Part shown: positions 1 through 7,917 of the stretch, piece by piece
Layout of the letters: the number at the start of each line of letters is the position of its first letter
Position numbering within the stretch: position 1 is the stretch's first letter
Assembly (NCBI GenBank): GCA_959599615.1
Contig: CAUGKA010000013.1
Location: 1 to 22,587, forward strand
Reading direction: 5' to 3'
Source of the DNA: an uncultured Collinsella sp.
Lineage (GTDB): Bacteria; Actinomycetota; Coriobacteriia; Coriobacteriales; Coriobacteriaceae
DNA length: 22,587 bases
The notes under the pieces: generated by a model
Told to the model about the DNA's origin: nothing
Database searches by the model: none
What the model saw: only the letters and a program-made list of their open reading frames with translations
Made by a program: the position numbers and the translations under genes

Positions 1-1
1 T

Positions 2-1669
2 ATCAACGGTGCCGGCATGCCCGCTAGCGACATCATGGATGTCCTGCGCGAGGCGCACACTGCCGCCATGCTTCAACATCCCAACATCGTGCAGGTCATC
101 GACTTTACGCACGACACAGCCTATGCCTACCTGGTTATGGAATATGTCGATGGCATGTCGCTGGCCGAGTTTTTGCACCGCGCGGACGGCCACTCACTTA
201 CCTTTGACGAGGCCGCGGCCATTGCCGATGCCCTGGGCCAGGCGCTCACCTTCGCCCACAGTAATGGCGTACTCCACCTGGACATTAAGCCCGCCAACGT
301 GCTCATCGACCACTCGGGCAATGTAAAGCTCACCGACTTTGGCATGGCGCGGCTGTCGTCCGCCGGTGGCTTTGGCGGCTCACGCGGCGGCACCATCGGC
401 TACATGCCGCCCGAGCAGCTCGATATCGAGACCGGCACGGTCGACGAGCGCGCCGATGTCTTTGCCCTCGCCTGTGTGATCTACGAGGGCCTGTGCGGCA
501 GCGCTCCTTTTATGGCGGCCACGCCCGCCGACTCGCTCGGCCGCATCATCGGCGGCGCCACCTATCCCAGCGAGCTGATACCACACTTTCCCCCGGGAGC
601 CGAGGCCGCGCTCATGAGCGCGCTCTCCCCCATGCCGCAGGACCGCCCCAACAGCATCGAGGCATTTTGCGACCAGCTCCTTGCCGGTCTGGGCAGCGTG
701 CGCGAAGGCCGTCGCAGCCTGGAGCAAATGGTTGGCGAACTTTCGGATGACGAGCAGGAGCTCGACGATATCGAGCCGTCGCACTACGAGGACGACACCA
801 TCGAAGTCGACCCCGCACTCGGCTGGGCAGGCACGCGCTGGAGCCATGCGCGCGACTACGCCATGCACGCTATCTCGGCGCTAACGTGCGGCGCCTTTAG
901 CTTTTTGCTGATGCAGACGGCCGGCGTCGCGGCGCTTCCCGGCCTGGTCATTGCGGCTATCGCGATCGGAGCGGCGGCCGGCCTGGCCCCCCAGATTGGC
1001 TCGGCCATCTCGGCTGTGGGCTTTTTGGTGCTCATGGCAAACGCCACCATGCAGGCACAGGGCGTCCTGTCGATGTTGCCCGTCGCGGTGATCTTTGCCG
1101 CCGCCATGTCCGGTTGGTGGATCGCCTGGGGTCGCACCGAGGCTGCCGCGAGCGCCGCACTCACCTGTGCACTCGCGCTTGGCTGTCTGACCGGCAATAC
1201 CTTCCTGGCAGCTGGGGTCACCGCCGGCGTCGCGTCATTTTGGCTCGGCCCGGCAAGCGCCGCCGCGGCAACGGGCATGGGCGCACTTTTTGCCCGTCTG
1301 GCCACGGTCGCGCTTTCAGCCGGAGGCGTGCTGGGGCTCGGTAACGTTGCCGCAGCGCTGGGAGACCCACTCCTTTGGGCTGCCTTTGTGCTGGTAGCGG
1401 CAACTGCCGCGGCGTCATCTGCGCTGCTCAACGCCCATGCCAAGCGTGCCGATCAGGGCTCAAACCTTGCCGTAATCGCCGCCATCGCTGTCGCCGGCAT
1501 CGGCTGCGCAGCGGCGTCCTGTCTTGCACACCATATGGAAATTGCCAGCCTTGCAGCCGCGGTCGTCGCCAAGGCGGCGGTTGCGGGAACCCTATCCTCT
1601 ATAATCGTTGGGATATGCCTATATTTGCTCGGATACCAAAGAACCTATACGGAGAGTGATCTTTCGTGA
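2..1669 (+). CDS. Ser/Thr protein kinase with C-terminal multi-pass membrane domain (5' partial)
   Basis: The reading frame is open to the left edge, so the N-lobe (glycine loop and VAIK lysine) lies outside the window; the first in-window ATG at 17 is probably internal. Numbered from that ATG, the visible part starts at helix C (REAHTAAMLQHPNIV). The catalytic loop HLDIKPANV has Asp89, and DFG starts at Asp107; the activation segment ends in a PPE (APE-like) motif. The usual HRD arginine is leucine, making this a non-RD-type loop, while the catalytic Asp, Lys and Asn are kept. An acidic linker (about 235-270) leads into about 270 residues of Ala/Gly-rich hydrophobic sequence with roughly eight to ten membrane spans and no extracellular sensor. 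It overlaps the next gene by four bases (GTGA), implying translational coupling. By family it phosphorylates Ser/Thr; FHA proteins or cell-wall factors are inferred targets. It could stand in for PknA, but its domain plan differs. Confidence 0.88.
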   Translation: MNGAGMPASDIMDVLREAHTAAMLQHPNIVQVIDFTHDTAYAYLVMEYVDGMSLAEFLHRADGHSLTFDEAAAIADALGQALTFAHSNGVLHLDIKPANVLIDHSGNVKLTDFGMARLSSAGGFGGSRGGTIGYMPPEQLDIETGTVDERADVFALACVIYEGLCGSAPFMAATPADSLGRIIGGATYPSELIPHFPPGAEAALMSALSPMPQDRPNSIEAFCDQLLAGLGSVREGRRSLEQMVGELSDDEQELDDIEPSHYEDDTIEVDPALGWAGTRWSHARDYAMHAISALTCGAFSFLLMQTAGVAALPGLVIAAIAIGAAAGLAPQIGSAISAVGFLVLMANATMQAQGVLSMLPVAVIFAAAMSGWWIAWGRTEAAASAALTCALALGCLTGNTFLAAGVTAGVASFWLGPASAAAATGMGALFARLATVALSAGGVLGLGNVAAALGDPLLWAAFVLVAATAAASSALLNAHAKRADQGSNLAVIAAIAVAGIGCAAASCLAHHMEIASLAAAVVAKAAVAGTLSSIIVGICLYLLGYQRTYTESDLS

Positions 1670-2679
1670 ACTTCCTGAACATCTTCGAGGACCACGTGGC
1701 CGGCATCTTCGGTGCCACCCGTGCCCCGTTCTCCTTTAAGAAGCTTGCCAAGCAGGCCGCTCGCGACATGGAGGATCAGACTCTGGTGATCAACGGCGTC
1801 AACACGGCGCCGGCACTCTATACCATCCTGATCGCCGCCGACGACGATCCCATGCTCGCCCCGTTCTACCCCGAGCTTTCGCGCGAGGTCCGCGAGTTTG
1901 TGAAAGCGCAGGCCGAAAAGCGCCGCTATGTCTTTGTCGGCGAGCCCCTCGTGCGCTTTATGATCGATCCGCAGCTGCGCGCCGGCAAGTTCTCGGTCTT
2001 TGCCGAGAACGTCGATGCCCCCACGCTCGGCCGCCTGTACGAAGAAGAGCGCGCCTATCAAAACGGCCTGGGCCAGAACAACTCCGCGGCAAGCCGTGCC
2101 GCCAGCGCCCCGCGCGCCGGCCAGCAGCAGTTTGCTGCCCCGCAGCAGCAGCGCCCCGCCGCCATGCCCCAGCAGCAGCCGACGCCTCGCGCCGCCGCTC
2201 CCGACCCGCTTGCCGTGGCAGACCCCTTCGCACCTAGCGTCCCCGACCCCGCCGCCGCACCCATCCCGGTGCCGCAGACCGTCTCGCGCGACGCGCTTGC
2301 CGGCATGGGCGGAGCCGCCGCGACCGGTGCCGCCGTGGGCCTAGGCGCCGCAGCCGGCATCGCCTCCAACATGGCGAGCACTCGCGCCCCGCAGCGCCCG
2401 CTCGCCCAGCTCGTCGACGTCGTGAGCGGCGAGAGCCATAGCATCACCTCCGCACAGGTGACCATCGGTCGCGAGCGCTCAGTTTCCGACATTGCCCTGC
2501 GCGACCCCAACGTGTCGCGCCGCCACGCCCAGCTCACCTTTACGGGCTCGGATTGGTCGATCGAGGACCTCAATTCCACCAACGGCACACTCGTCAACAA
2601 CCGCCGCATTACGCGCTGCCCGCTGCGCAACGGCGATCTGCTGACGTTTGGCCTGAGTACCTTTGAATTTAGGGGATAG
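1666..2679 (+). CDS. fhaA: FhaA-like protein, DUF3662 domain plus FHA domain
   Basis: This 337-residue protein starts at GTG 1666, inside the kinase stop, with a GGAGAG ribosome site about 11 bases upstream. Residues 1-115 resemble the DUF3662 domain at the N-terminus of actinobacterial FhaA (MNFLNIFEDHVAGIFG onward). Residues about 130-250 form a low-complexity linker rich in Ala, Pro and Gln. Residues about 260-337 are a forkhead-associated domain with the phosphothreonine-binding signature: GRERSVSDI, SRRHAQL and LNSTNGTLVN. FHA domains bind phosphothreonine peptides. In mycobacteria FhaA is a PknB substrate that binds peptidoglycan-synthesis factors, and the same role is inferred here from neighbours. 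No membrane segment is evident, so it is probably cytoplasmic. Confidence 0.9.
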   Translation: MNFLNIFEDHVAGIFGATRAPFSFKKLAKQAARDMEDQTLVINGVNTAPALYTILIAADDDPMLAPFYPELSREVREFVKAQAEKRRYVFVGEPLVRFMIDPQLRAGKFSVFAENVDAPTLGRLYEEERAYQNGLGQNNSAASRAASAPRAGQQQFAAPQQQRPAAMPQQQPTPRAAAPDPLAVADPFAPSVPDPAAAPIPVPQTVSRDALAGMGGAAATGAAVGLGAAAGIASNMASTRAPQRPLAQLVDVVSGESHSITSAQVTIGRERSVSDIALRDPNVSRRHAQLTFTGSDWSIEDLNSTNGTLVNNRRITRCPLRNGDLLTFGLSTFEFRG

Positions 2680-2685
2680 TCGCTT

Positions 2686-3102
2686 ATGAACATCGATATC
2701 GTCCTTTTTGCAGGCCGCATCGTCTTGGTCGCCCTGCTCTATATCTTCCTGTTCGCCGTCATGAAGACCGGCGTGGGACTTGTGCGCGGGCAGCGCCGCG
2801 ACTCGGCTATCTGGACGATCGATGTGGACAAGGGCCCGCGCGGTATCCGCGGCATCCACGTAGACATGCTCGGCCCCGTCATCGTCGGTCGCTCGCCGTC
2901 TTCGGACATCTGCATCAACGAACCATTCGTCTCGGCCTCGCATGCGCGCTTTTCGCTGCAGGGCCCGGCGCTCATCATCGAGGACCTCAACTCGCTTAAC
3001 GGCACACTCGTCAACGGCCGCCAGCTTGTGGAGCCCGCAACGCTGCGCGAGGGCGACGAAGTCCAGATTGGCGATGTGGTCATGAAGGTGAACCGTCGAT
3101 GA
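2686..3102 (+). CDS. fhaB: FhaB-like membrane-anchored FHA protein
   Basis: This 138-residue protein begins at ATG 2686, six bases after fhaA; the ribosome site AGGGGAT overlaps the fhaA stop. Residues about 5-28 form one hydrophobic membrane segment (IVLFAGRIVLVALLYIFLF). After a short basic linker, residues about 60-138 are an FHA domain with VGRSPSSDI, SASHARF and LNSLNGTLVNG, so the phosphothreonine pocket appears intact. Size and layout match mycobacterial FhaB (FipA). Its stop overlaps the start of the phosphatase gene (ATGA). It probably recruits a phosphorylated partner to the membrane at the site of wall synthesis; the partner is not identifiable from sequence. Confidence 0.9.
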   Translation: MNIDIVLFAGRIVLVALLYIFLFAVMKTGVGLVRGQRRDSAIWTIDVDKGPRGIRGIHVDMLGPVIVGRSPSSDICINEPFVSASHARFSLQGPALIIEDLNSLNGTLVNGRQLVEPATLREGDEVQIGDVVMKVNRR

Positions 3103-4898
3103 TCGACGAGGAGAACAAGTCCGCAACTATGACCGAGGCACCGGCCGCCGCCACAGCTGCGCCGGCCCACGCCGCTCCGGCGGGCTCCGCACCCGTGGAG
3201 CCCGAGGACACCGTGTTCTCCCTGCCTCTTTCGCATGTAACGCATGATATTTCGGATCTCGCCGATAACGAGGACGAAGAGGATGCCGTAGCGGCGCCCA
3301 TCGGCGCACATGCTGCGGAACAGCCCACAGCGCCCGAAGCAACCTCGGCGCCAGCTCACTTTGCAGAGCCCGTCGCCGCGGCAATCAACGAGAGCGCTGC
3401 GGTGTTTGCGGCACCCGAGCCCGCCGCGCCGGCGTTTCCCATAGCCCCGGCATCCGAGGTTGCGCCCGTGTCTACGCCGGCGCCCGAGCCTATAGACGTC
3501 AGCCCGCAAGACGACGAGTCGACCGCCCGCGTGTCCGAGGAGCCCGACTCCCCGGACACCGGCGATTCCGAATCAAACGCCGAGACCGACACCGTCTCTC
3601 CCGGTGACACAGCCGAGATCGACGTAGCCGCCGTTGAAGCCAAGCTCAAAGACCCCGGCTCGACCATGAGCTTTGAGCCCCTGACCGAGGAGCGCATCGA
3701 GACCGACTCGACCTATGATGCCGGCACCACCACGCAACTCATGTGGGGTGCCCGCTCCGACGTTGGCTGTGTGCGCCCGCACAATGAGGATTCCTACCTG
3801 GTGCAGTCGCCGCTCTTTTGCGTATGCGACGGCATGGGCGGTCACGCCGCCGGCGAGGTAGCCTCTTCCATCGCCGTCGAGACTATTGCCAAGACGGCCC
3901 CGCAGTCCGCCGACGCAGCACGCCTGGCGGCAGCCGTCGAGGCAGCTAACGCCGCCGTAATCGAGGCGGCCCTGAACGGCCTAGGCAAGCCCGGCATGGG
4001 CTGCACAGCCACTTGCGCCTATATCGAAAACGACACGCTCGCCATCGCCCACGTGGGCGACTCTCGCGCCTACCTGCTCCACGAGGGCACGCTCATCCGC
4101 GTGACCCGCGACCACTCCTACGTGGAGGAGCTCGTGGACGCCGGCGAGATCACGGCAGACGAGGCTCGCGTCCACCCCAACCGCTCGGTCATCACCCGTG
4201 CGCTGGGCTCGGACCCCGCCATGTATGCCGACCACTTCACTCTGCATATCGAGGAAGGCGACCGCCTGATCCTGTGCTCCGACGGCCTTTCGAGCATGAT
4301 TCCCGATAGCGATATCGAGAACATCGCCACGCAGTCCTCAACCGCGCAAATCTGCGTCGACAACCTAGTGGACGCGGCGCTTGCCGCCGGCGGCCACGAC
4401 AACGTGACCGTAGTAGTCGTTGACCTAGTTGACGATGGCGTTATGCGCGAGGCGCAACGCGTGCGTCGCCGCAACGTCACCATCGGCGTCGTCTTAGGTC
4501 TCGTCTTGGTGCTGGCGGCTGCCATCTGGGCCTACACGGGTGTCACCGGCTCGTACTACCTGGGTACCTACCAGGGCAATGTCGCCGTCTGGCGCGGCCT
4601 GCCCGGCAAGCCGCTCGGACTCAAGCTCCACTGGCTCGAAAGCGAAACCAGTATCAAGCTGTCCGACCTGCCCGAAGACACGCAAAACCGCCTCAAGGCG
4701 GGCATTCCGCAAACAAGTGTCGACGATGCGCAGGACACGATATCCAAGTACCGCCACCAGATCGACGAGGAGCAGACCCGCCAGGTGATCGACGCGCAAA
4801 CGATTCGCGACAACACCGACCAGGGATCGACCTCCGAATCAGATTCCGAGAAAACCGCCGAACAGTCCGCCGAGGCCGAAGCCTCCGATAAGAATTAG
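3099..4898 (+). CDS. pstP: PstP-like PP2C Ser/Thr phosphatase with long acidic N-terminal extension
   Basis: This 599-residue protein starts at ATG 3099, overlapping the fhaB stop. The PP2C domain spans about residues 215-450, with metal-binding and catalytic motifs RPHNEDSYL, CDGMGGHAAGE, HVGDSRAYL, CSDGLSSM and GGHDNVTVVVVDL, so it should be an active Mn/Mg-dependent phosphatase. A basic stretch and one membrane span (about 459-480) follow, then about 120 extracytoplasmic residues rich in polar and acidic side chains. Mycobacterial PstP has the phosphatase at its N-terminus; here about 210 residues rich in Ala, Glu, Pro and Asp come first, of unknown role. The position between fhaB and the wall-synthesis gene supports its being the phosphatase partner of the two kinases. 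A shorter translation start near the PP2C domain cannot be excluded. Confidence 0.9.
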   Translation: MIDEENKSATMTEAPAAATAAPAHAAPAGSAPVEPEDTVFSLPLSHVTHDISDLADNEDEEDAVAAPIGAHAAEQPTAPEATSAPAHFAEPVAAAINESAAVFAAPEPAAPAFPIAPASEVAPVSTPAPEPIDVSPQDDESTARVSEEPDSPDTGDSESNAETDTVSPGDTAEIDVAAVEAKLKDPGSTMSFEPLTEERIETDSTYDAGTTTQLMWGARSDVGCVRPHNEDSYLVQSPLFCVCDGMGGHAAGEVASSIAVETIAKTAPQSADAARLAAAVEAANAAVIEAALNGLGKPGMGCTATCAYIENDTLAIAHVGDSRAYLLHEGTLIRVTRDHSYVEELVDAGEITADEARVHPNRSVITRALGSDPAMYADHFTLHIEEGDRLILCSDGLSSMIPDSDIENIATQSSTAQICVDNLVDAALAAGGHDNVTVVVVDLVDDGVMREAQRVRRRNVTIGVVLGLVLVLAAAIWAYTGVTGSYYLGTYQGNVAVWRGLPGKPLGLKLHWLESETSIKLSDLPEDTQNRLKAGIPQTSVDDAQDTISKYRHQIDEEQTRQVIDAQTIRDNTDQGSTSESDSEKTAEQSAEAEASDKN

Positions 4899-4905
4899 AA
4901 AGGGA
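4899..4905 (+). promoter_or_regulatory. Ribosome binding site choosing ATG 4915
   Basis: The sequence AAAGGGA ends nine bases before ATG 4915. A GTG at 4906 in the same frame touches this site and has no usable spacing, so the ATG was taken as the start. Confidence 0.6.
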
Positions 4906-4914
4906 GTGCCGCTT

Positions 4915-7785
4915 ATGAGTCGCCGCAACACCGAACTGCTCTTGCTCATCGCCTCGGCGTTCCCCGTCATCCTGCTGTATGCGATGTACGTCCTCACCGC
5001 GGGCGCCGCTATCTCCTTTGAGACGCTCGCCGTACCGATCGGCCTCTTTGCCGCCTTCGCCGCAGCACATATCGCCGTGCGCATCTTGGCGCCTGGCGCC
5101 GATCCCGCCATCCTGCCCATCGTATTTATACTTTCGGGCATCGGCATCACGTTCGTGACACGCCTCGCCCCCGCTCTCGCCATCTCACAGCTCATCATCC
5201 TGTTTGTCTCGGTGGCGCTCATGGTGGGAACGCTTGCACTGGTCAAAAACCTCGACGTGGTCATGCGCTACAAGTACACCTTTGGCATTATCGGCATCAT
5301 TCTGCTGATGCTGCCTATCTTTATCGGCACCACGATCTCGGGCTCCAAGCTGTGGATTCGCATCGCGGGCTTTACCATCCAGCCCGGCGAGTTCGCCAAG
5401 GTCTTTATCGTGCTGTTCCTGGCCGGCTACTTGGCTGAGAACCGCGAGCTGCTCTCCATCTCCAACCGCAAGATCCTGGGCTTTAAGATCCCTCGCCTGC
5501 GACTGCTGCTGCCGCTGTTTGCCGTGTGGGGTGTGTGCCTGCTCGTCGTCGTCTTCGAACGCGACCTGGGTTCGGCCGTGCTGTTCTACACCATCTTCTT
5601 GCTGATGCTCTACGTTGCCACGGGACGATTCTCGTATGTCGTTATCGGCCTTGCGCTCTTAGCCGTTGGAGCCGTGGGCGCCTACAAGTTCCTGTCTCAC
5701 GTTCAGGTACGTTTCCAGGTTTGGGTCGATCCTTTTAAGGACGCCCAGGGCCAGGGCTACCAGATCGTCCAATCGCTCTTCTCGCTTGCCGATGGCGGTC
5801 TGGTCGGTGTTGGCATCGGCAACGGCATGGCCAACAACATCCCCGTCGTCGAGTCCGACTTTATCTTCTCGGCTATCGGCGAGGAGATGGGCCTTTTGGG
5901 CGGCGGCGCCGTGCTCATCCTGTTTATGCTCTTTGCCGTGCGTGGCCTCACCACGGCCGCCCGCGCTAAATCCGACCTCGCAGCCTTTAGTGCCACGGGC
6001 CTTACGGCCGCCATCAGCTTCCAGGCCTTCTTGATCGTTGGCGGCGTAACCCGCCTGATCCCGCTGACCGGCGTCACCCTGCCCTTTATGAGCCAGGGCG
6101 GCTCCTCGCTGCTGGCGAGCTTTATCATCGTCGCGCTCCTGCTGCGCGCCGGTGACGAAGCGACCGGACGCGAGGCCGAGCTTACCGGCACCGGCACTAT
6201 GGCCGCCATCACCGATGATCAGGTCGCATCTGCCGCCGCCCCGACGGGCACGCGCTTTGCCACCTCGTCTTCCTACGGCAGCGGCAGCCATTCCGTCGGC
6301 TCGCGCATGCGCCGTCGCCTGCTCGACACGCCTGAATCCGGTGTGCTCGGCCGCGTTGCGCTCGCCAACCGTCTAACCCGTGCGGTGCTCGCCTTTACGG
6401 CGCTATTCGCCATCCTTATCGGCAACCTCACCTATGTCCAGGTCATCAAGGCCAAGGACTATCAGGATATGCCGACCAACAACCACACTATCGCCCGCTC
6501 CAAGTACATCCAGCGCGGTTCCATCATCACGTCCGACGGCGTGACGCTGGCCGAGTCGCTGCAGCAGGAGGACGGCACCTACGTACGCTCCTACCCCAAC
6601 GGCAACCTGGCAGCGCACGTGGTTGGCTACGTGAGCCAGCAGTATGGCACCACCGCCATCGAGAGTGTCATGAACGACACGCTCACCGGCTCTAAGGATT
6701 ACTCCAGCTGGAACAACGCCATCGCTTCGCTCGCGGGCCAGACCCAGCCGGGCAACACCGCCAAGCTCACCATCGACTCGCGTATCCAGACGGCGGCCGA
6801 GCAGGCGCTCAAGGGCTTTAAGGGCGCTGTAGTGGTCATCGACCCGCGTACCGGTGCGGTGCTCGCATGCGCCAGCTCGCCCACCTATGACAACACCAAC
6901 ATCGACGCCCTGCTGCAGGCGGGCGGCGGCGAGGACGGCTCCATGTACAATCGCGCCATGGACGCGCTGTACACGCCGGGCTCCACGTTTAAGGTCGTTA
7001 CGCTTTCCGCGGCACTCGAGACCGGCACCGCCAGCCTTACCAGCACCTACCAGGCGCCCGGCTCCATGGACATCGGCAACGCGCCGGTCACCAACTATGC
7101 CAACGAGAGCTACGGCACCATCAGCCTGCAGCAGGCCTTTGCCGTGTCTTCCAACGTCGTCTTTGGCCAGGTGGCAAACGAAGTTGGCGCAAACACGCTC
7201 GTGCAGTTTGCCAACGCCTTTGGCTACGGCCAAAAGCTCGGCCAAGACCTGACCTCCGCGGCCTCCATCATGGCCGACCCGTCGCTCATGACCGAGTGGG
7301 AGACCGCCTGGGCCGGCGCCGGCCAGCCTGTCGGCATGGACCACACGCCCGGGCCGCAGACCACCGTCATGCAAAACGCCGTGATTGCCGCCGCCATCGC
7401 TAACAGTGGCGTGGTCATGGACCCGTACTTTGTAGCCCAGGTACTCGCCCCGGACGGAACTGTGGTCAAGACCACGCAGTCCCGCTCGCTGGGTCAGGCC
7501 GTCAGCTCCGCCACGGCCGACCAGGTCAAGCAGGCCATGCTTGCCGTCGTCCAGTCCGGCACCGGCACCGATGCCCAAATCCCCGGCGTCAAGGTCGCCG
7601 GCAAGACTGGCTCGGCCGAGACCGGCGGCACCAACGTCAACTCGATGTTCGTTGGCTTTGCACCTTACGATTCACCCACGGTCGCTATCTCGGTGGCCTT
7701 AGAGGATTACGACAAGCATGACGTCAAGGCCGCCAAGATCGCCGGCATCGTCCTGACCGCGGCGCTTGCCGCACAGGGAGCGTGA
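4915..7785 (+). CDS. SEDS (RodA/FtsW) glycosyltransferase fused to class B penicillin-binding protein
   Basis: One uninterrupted 956-residue frame holds two enzymes normally encoded apart. Residues 1 to about 410 are a SEDS polytopic glycosyltransferase, with ERDLGSA (Glu215), a DP...GQGYQIVQS loop holding the conserved acidic region, ESDFIFSAIGEEMG and LPFMSQGGSS. A polar linker (about 420-475) leads to a further membrane span (about 485-510) and a class B transpeptidase of the PbpA/PBP2 type. Its active site has SxxK at Ser690-Lys693, SxN at Ser745-Asn747 and KTG at 897-899, all intact. The first part polymerises lipid II and the second cross-links the strands. The gene starts 16 bases after pstP. 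Mycobacteria carry rodA and pbpA as adjacent genes at this position, so this looks like a gene fusion. Elongation rather than division is inferred from synteny. No PASTA domain is present in the PBP half. Confidence 0.93.
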   Translation: MSRRNTELLLLIASAFPVILLYAMYVLTAGAAISFETLAVPIGLFAAFAAAHIAVRILAPGADPAILPIVFILSGIGITFVTRLAPALAISQLIILFVSVALMVGTLALVKNLDVVMRYKYTFGIIGIILLMLPIFIGTTISGSKLWIRIAGFTIQPGEFAKVFIVLFLAGYLAENRELLSISNRKILGFKIPRLRLLLPLFAVWGVCLLVVVFERDLGSAVLFYTIFLLMLYVATGRFSYVVIGLALLAVGAVGAYKFLSHVQVRFQVWVDPFKDAQGQGYQIVQSLFSLADGGLVGVGIGNGMANNIPVVESDFIFSAIGEEMGLLGGGAVLILFMLFAVRGLTTAARAKSDLAAFSATGLTAAISFQAFLIVGGVTRLIPLTGVTLPFMSQGGSSLLASFIIVALLLRAGDEATGREAELTGTGTMAAITDDQVASAAAPTGTRFATSSSYGSGSHSVGSRMRRRLLDTPESGVLGRVALANRLTRAVLAFTALFAILIGNLTYVQVIKAKDYQDMPTNNHTIARSKYIQRGSIITSDGVTLAESLQQEDGTYVRSYPNGNLAAHVVGYVSQQYGTTAIESVMNDTLTGSKDYSSWNNAIASLAGQTQPGNTAKLTIDSRIQTAAEQALKGFKGAVVVIDPRTGAVLACASSPTYDNTNIDALLQAGGGEDGSMYNRAMDALYTPGSTFKVVTLSAALETGTASLTSTYQAPGSMDIGNAPVTNYANESYGTISLQQAFAVSSNVVFGQVANEVGANTLVQFANAFGYGQKLGQDLTSAASIMADPSLMTEWETAWAGAGQPVGMDHTPGPQTTVMQNAVIAAAIANSGVVMDPYFVAQVLAPDGTVVKTTQSRSLGQAVSSATADQVKQAMLAVVQSGTGTDAQIPGVKVAGKTGSAETGGTNVNSMFVGFAPYDSPTVAISVALEDYDKHDVKAAKIAGIVLTAALAAQGA

Positions 7786-7907
7786 TGCCCATGATCGAAT
7801 CGGACACCCGAGGCGCGCCGCGACCGAAGAGTTAGCGGCAACGCGCCACACGGCCCCAGCGGCCACATCGTAGGTACTACACACATCGTTGAGCGAATAG
7901 TTATGTT

Positions 7908-7912
7908 AGGAG
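7908..7912 (+). promoter_or_regulatory. Ribosome binding site choosing ATG 7918
   Basis: AGGAG lies five bases before ATG 7918. An in-frame ATG at 7903 lies upstream of this site and has no site of its own, so translation probably begins at 7918. Confidence 0.55.
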
Positions 7913-7917
7913 CAGGA

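Noticed and set aside
7785..7835. A 16-codon open frame starting in the TGATG overlap with the end of the SEDS-PBP gene
   Set aside because: Too short, low complexity of evidence, no recognisable similarity and no ribosome site of its own; more likely untranslated spacer before pknB.
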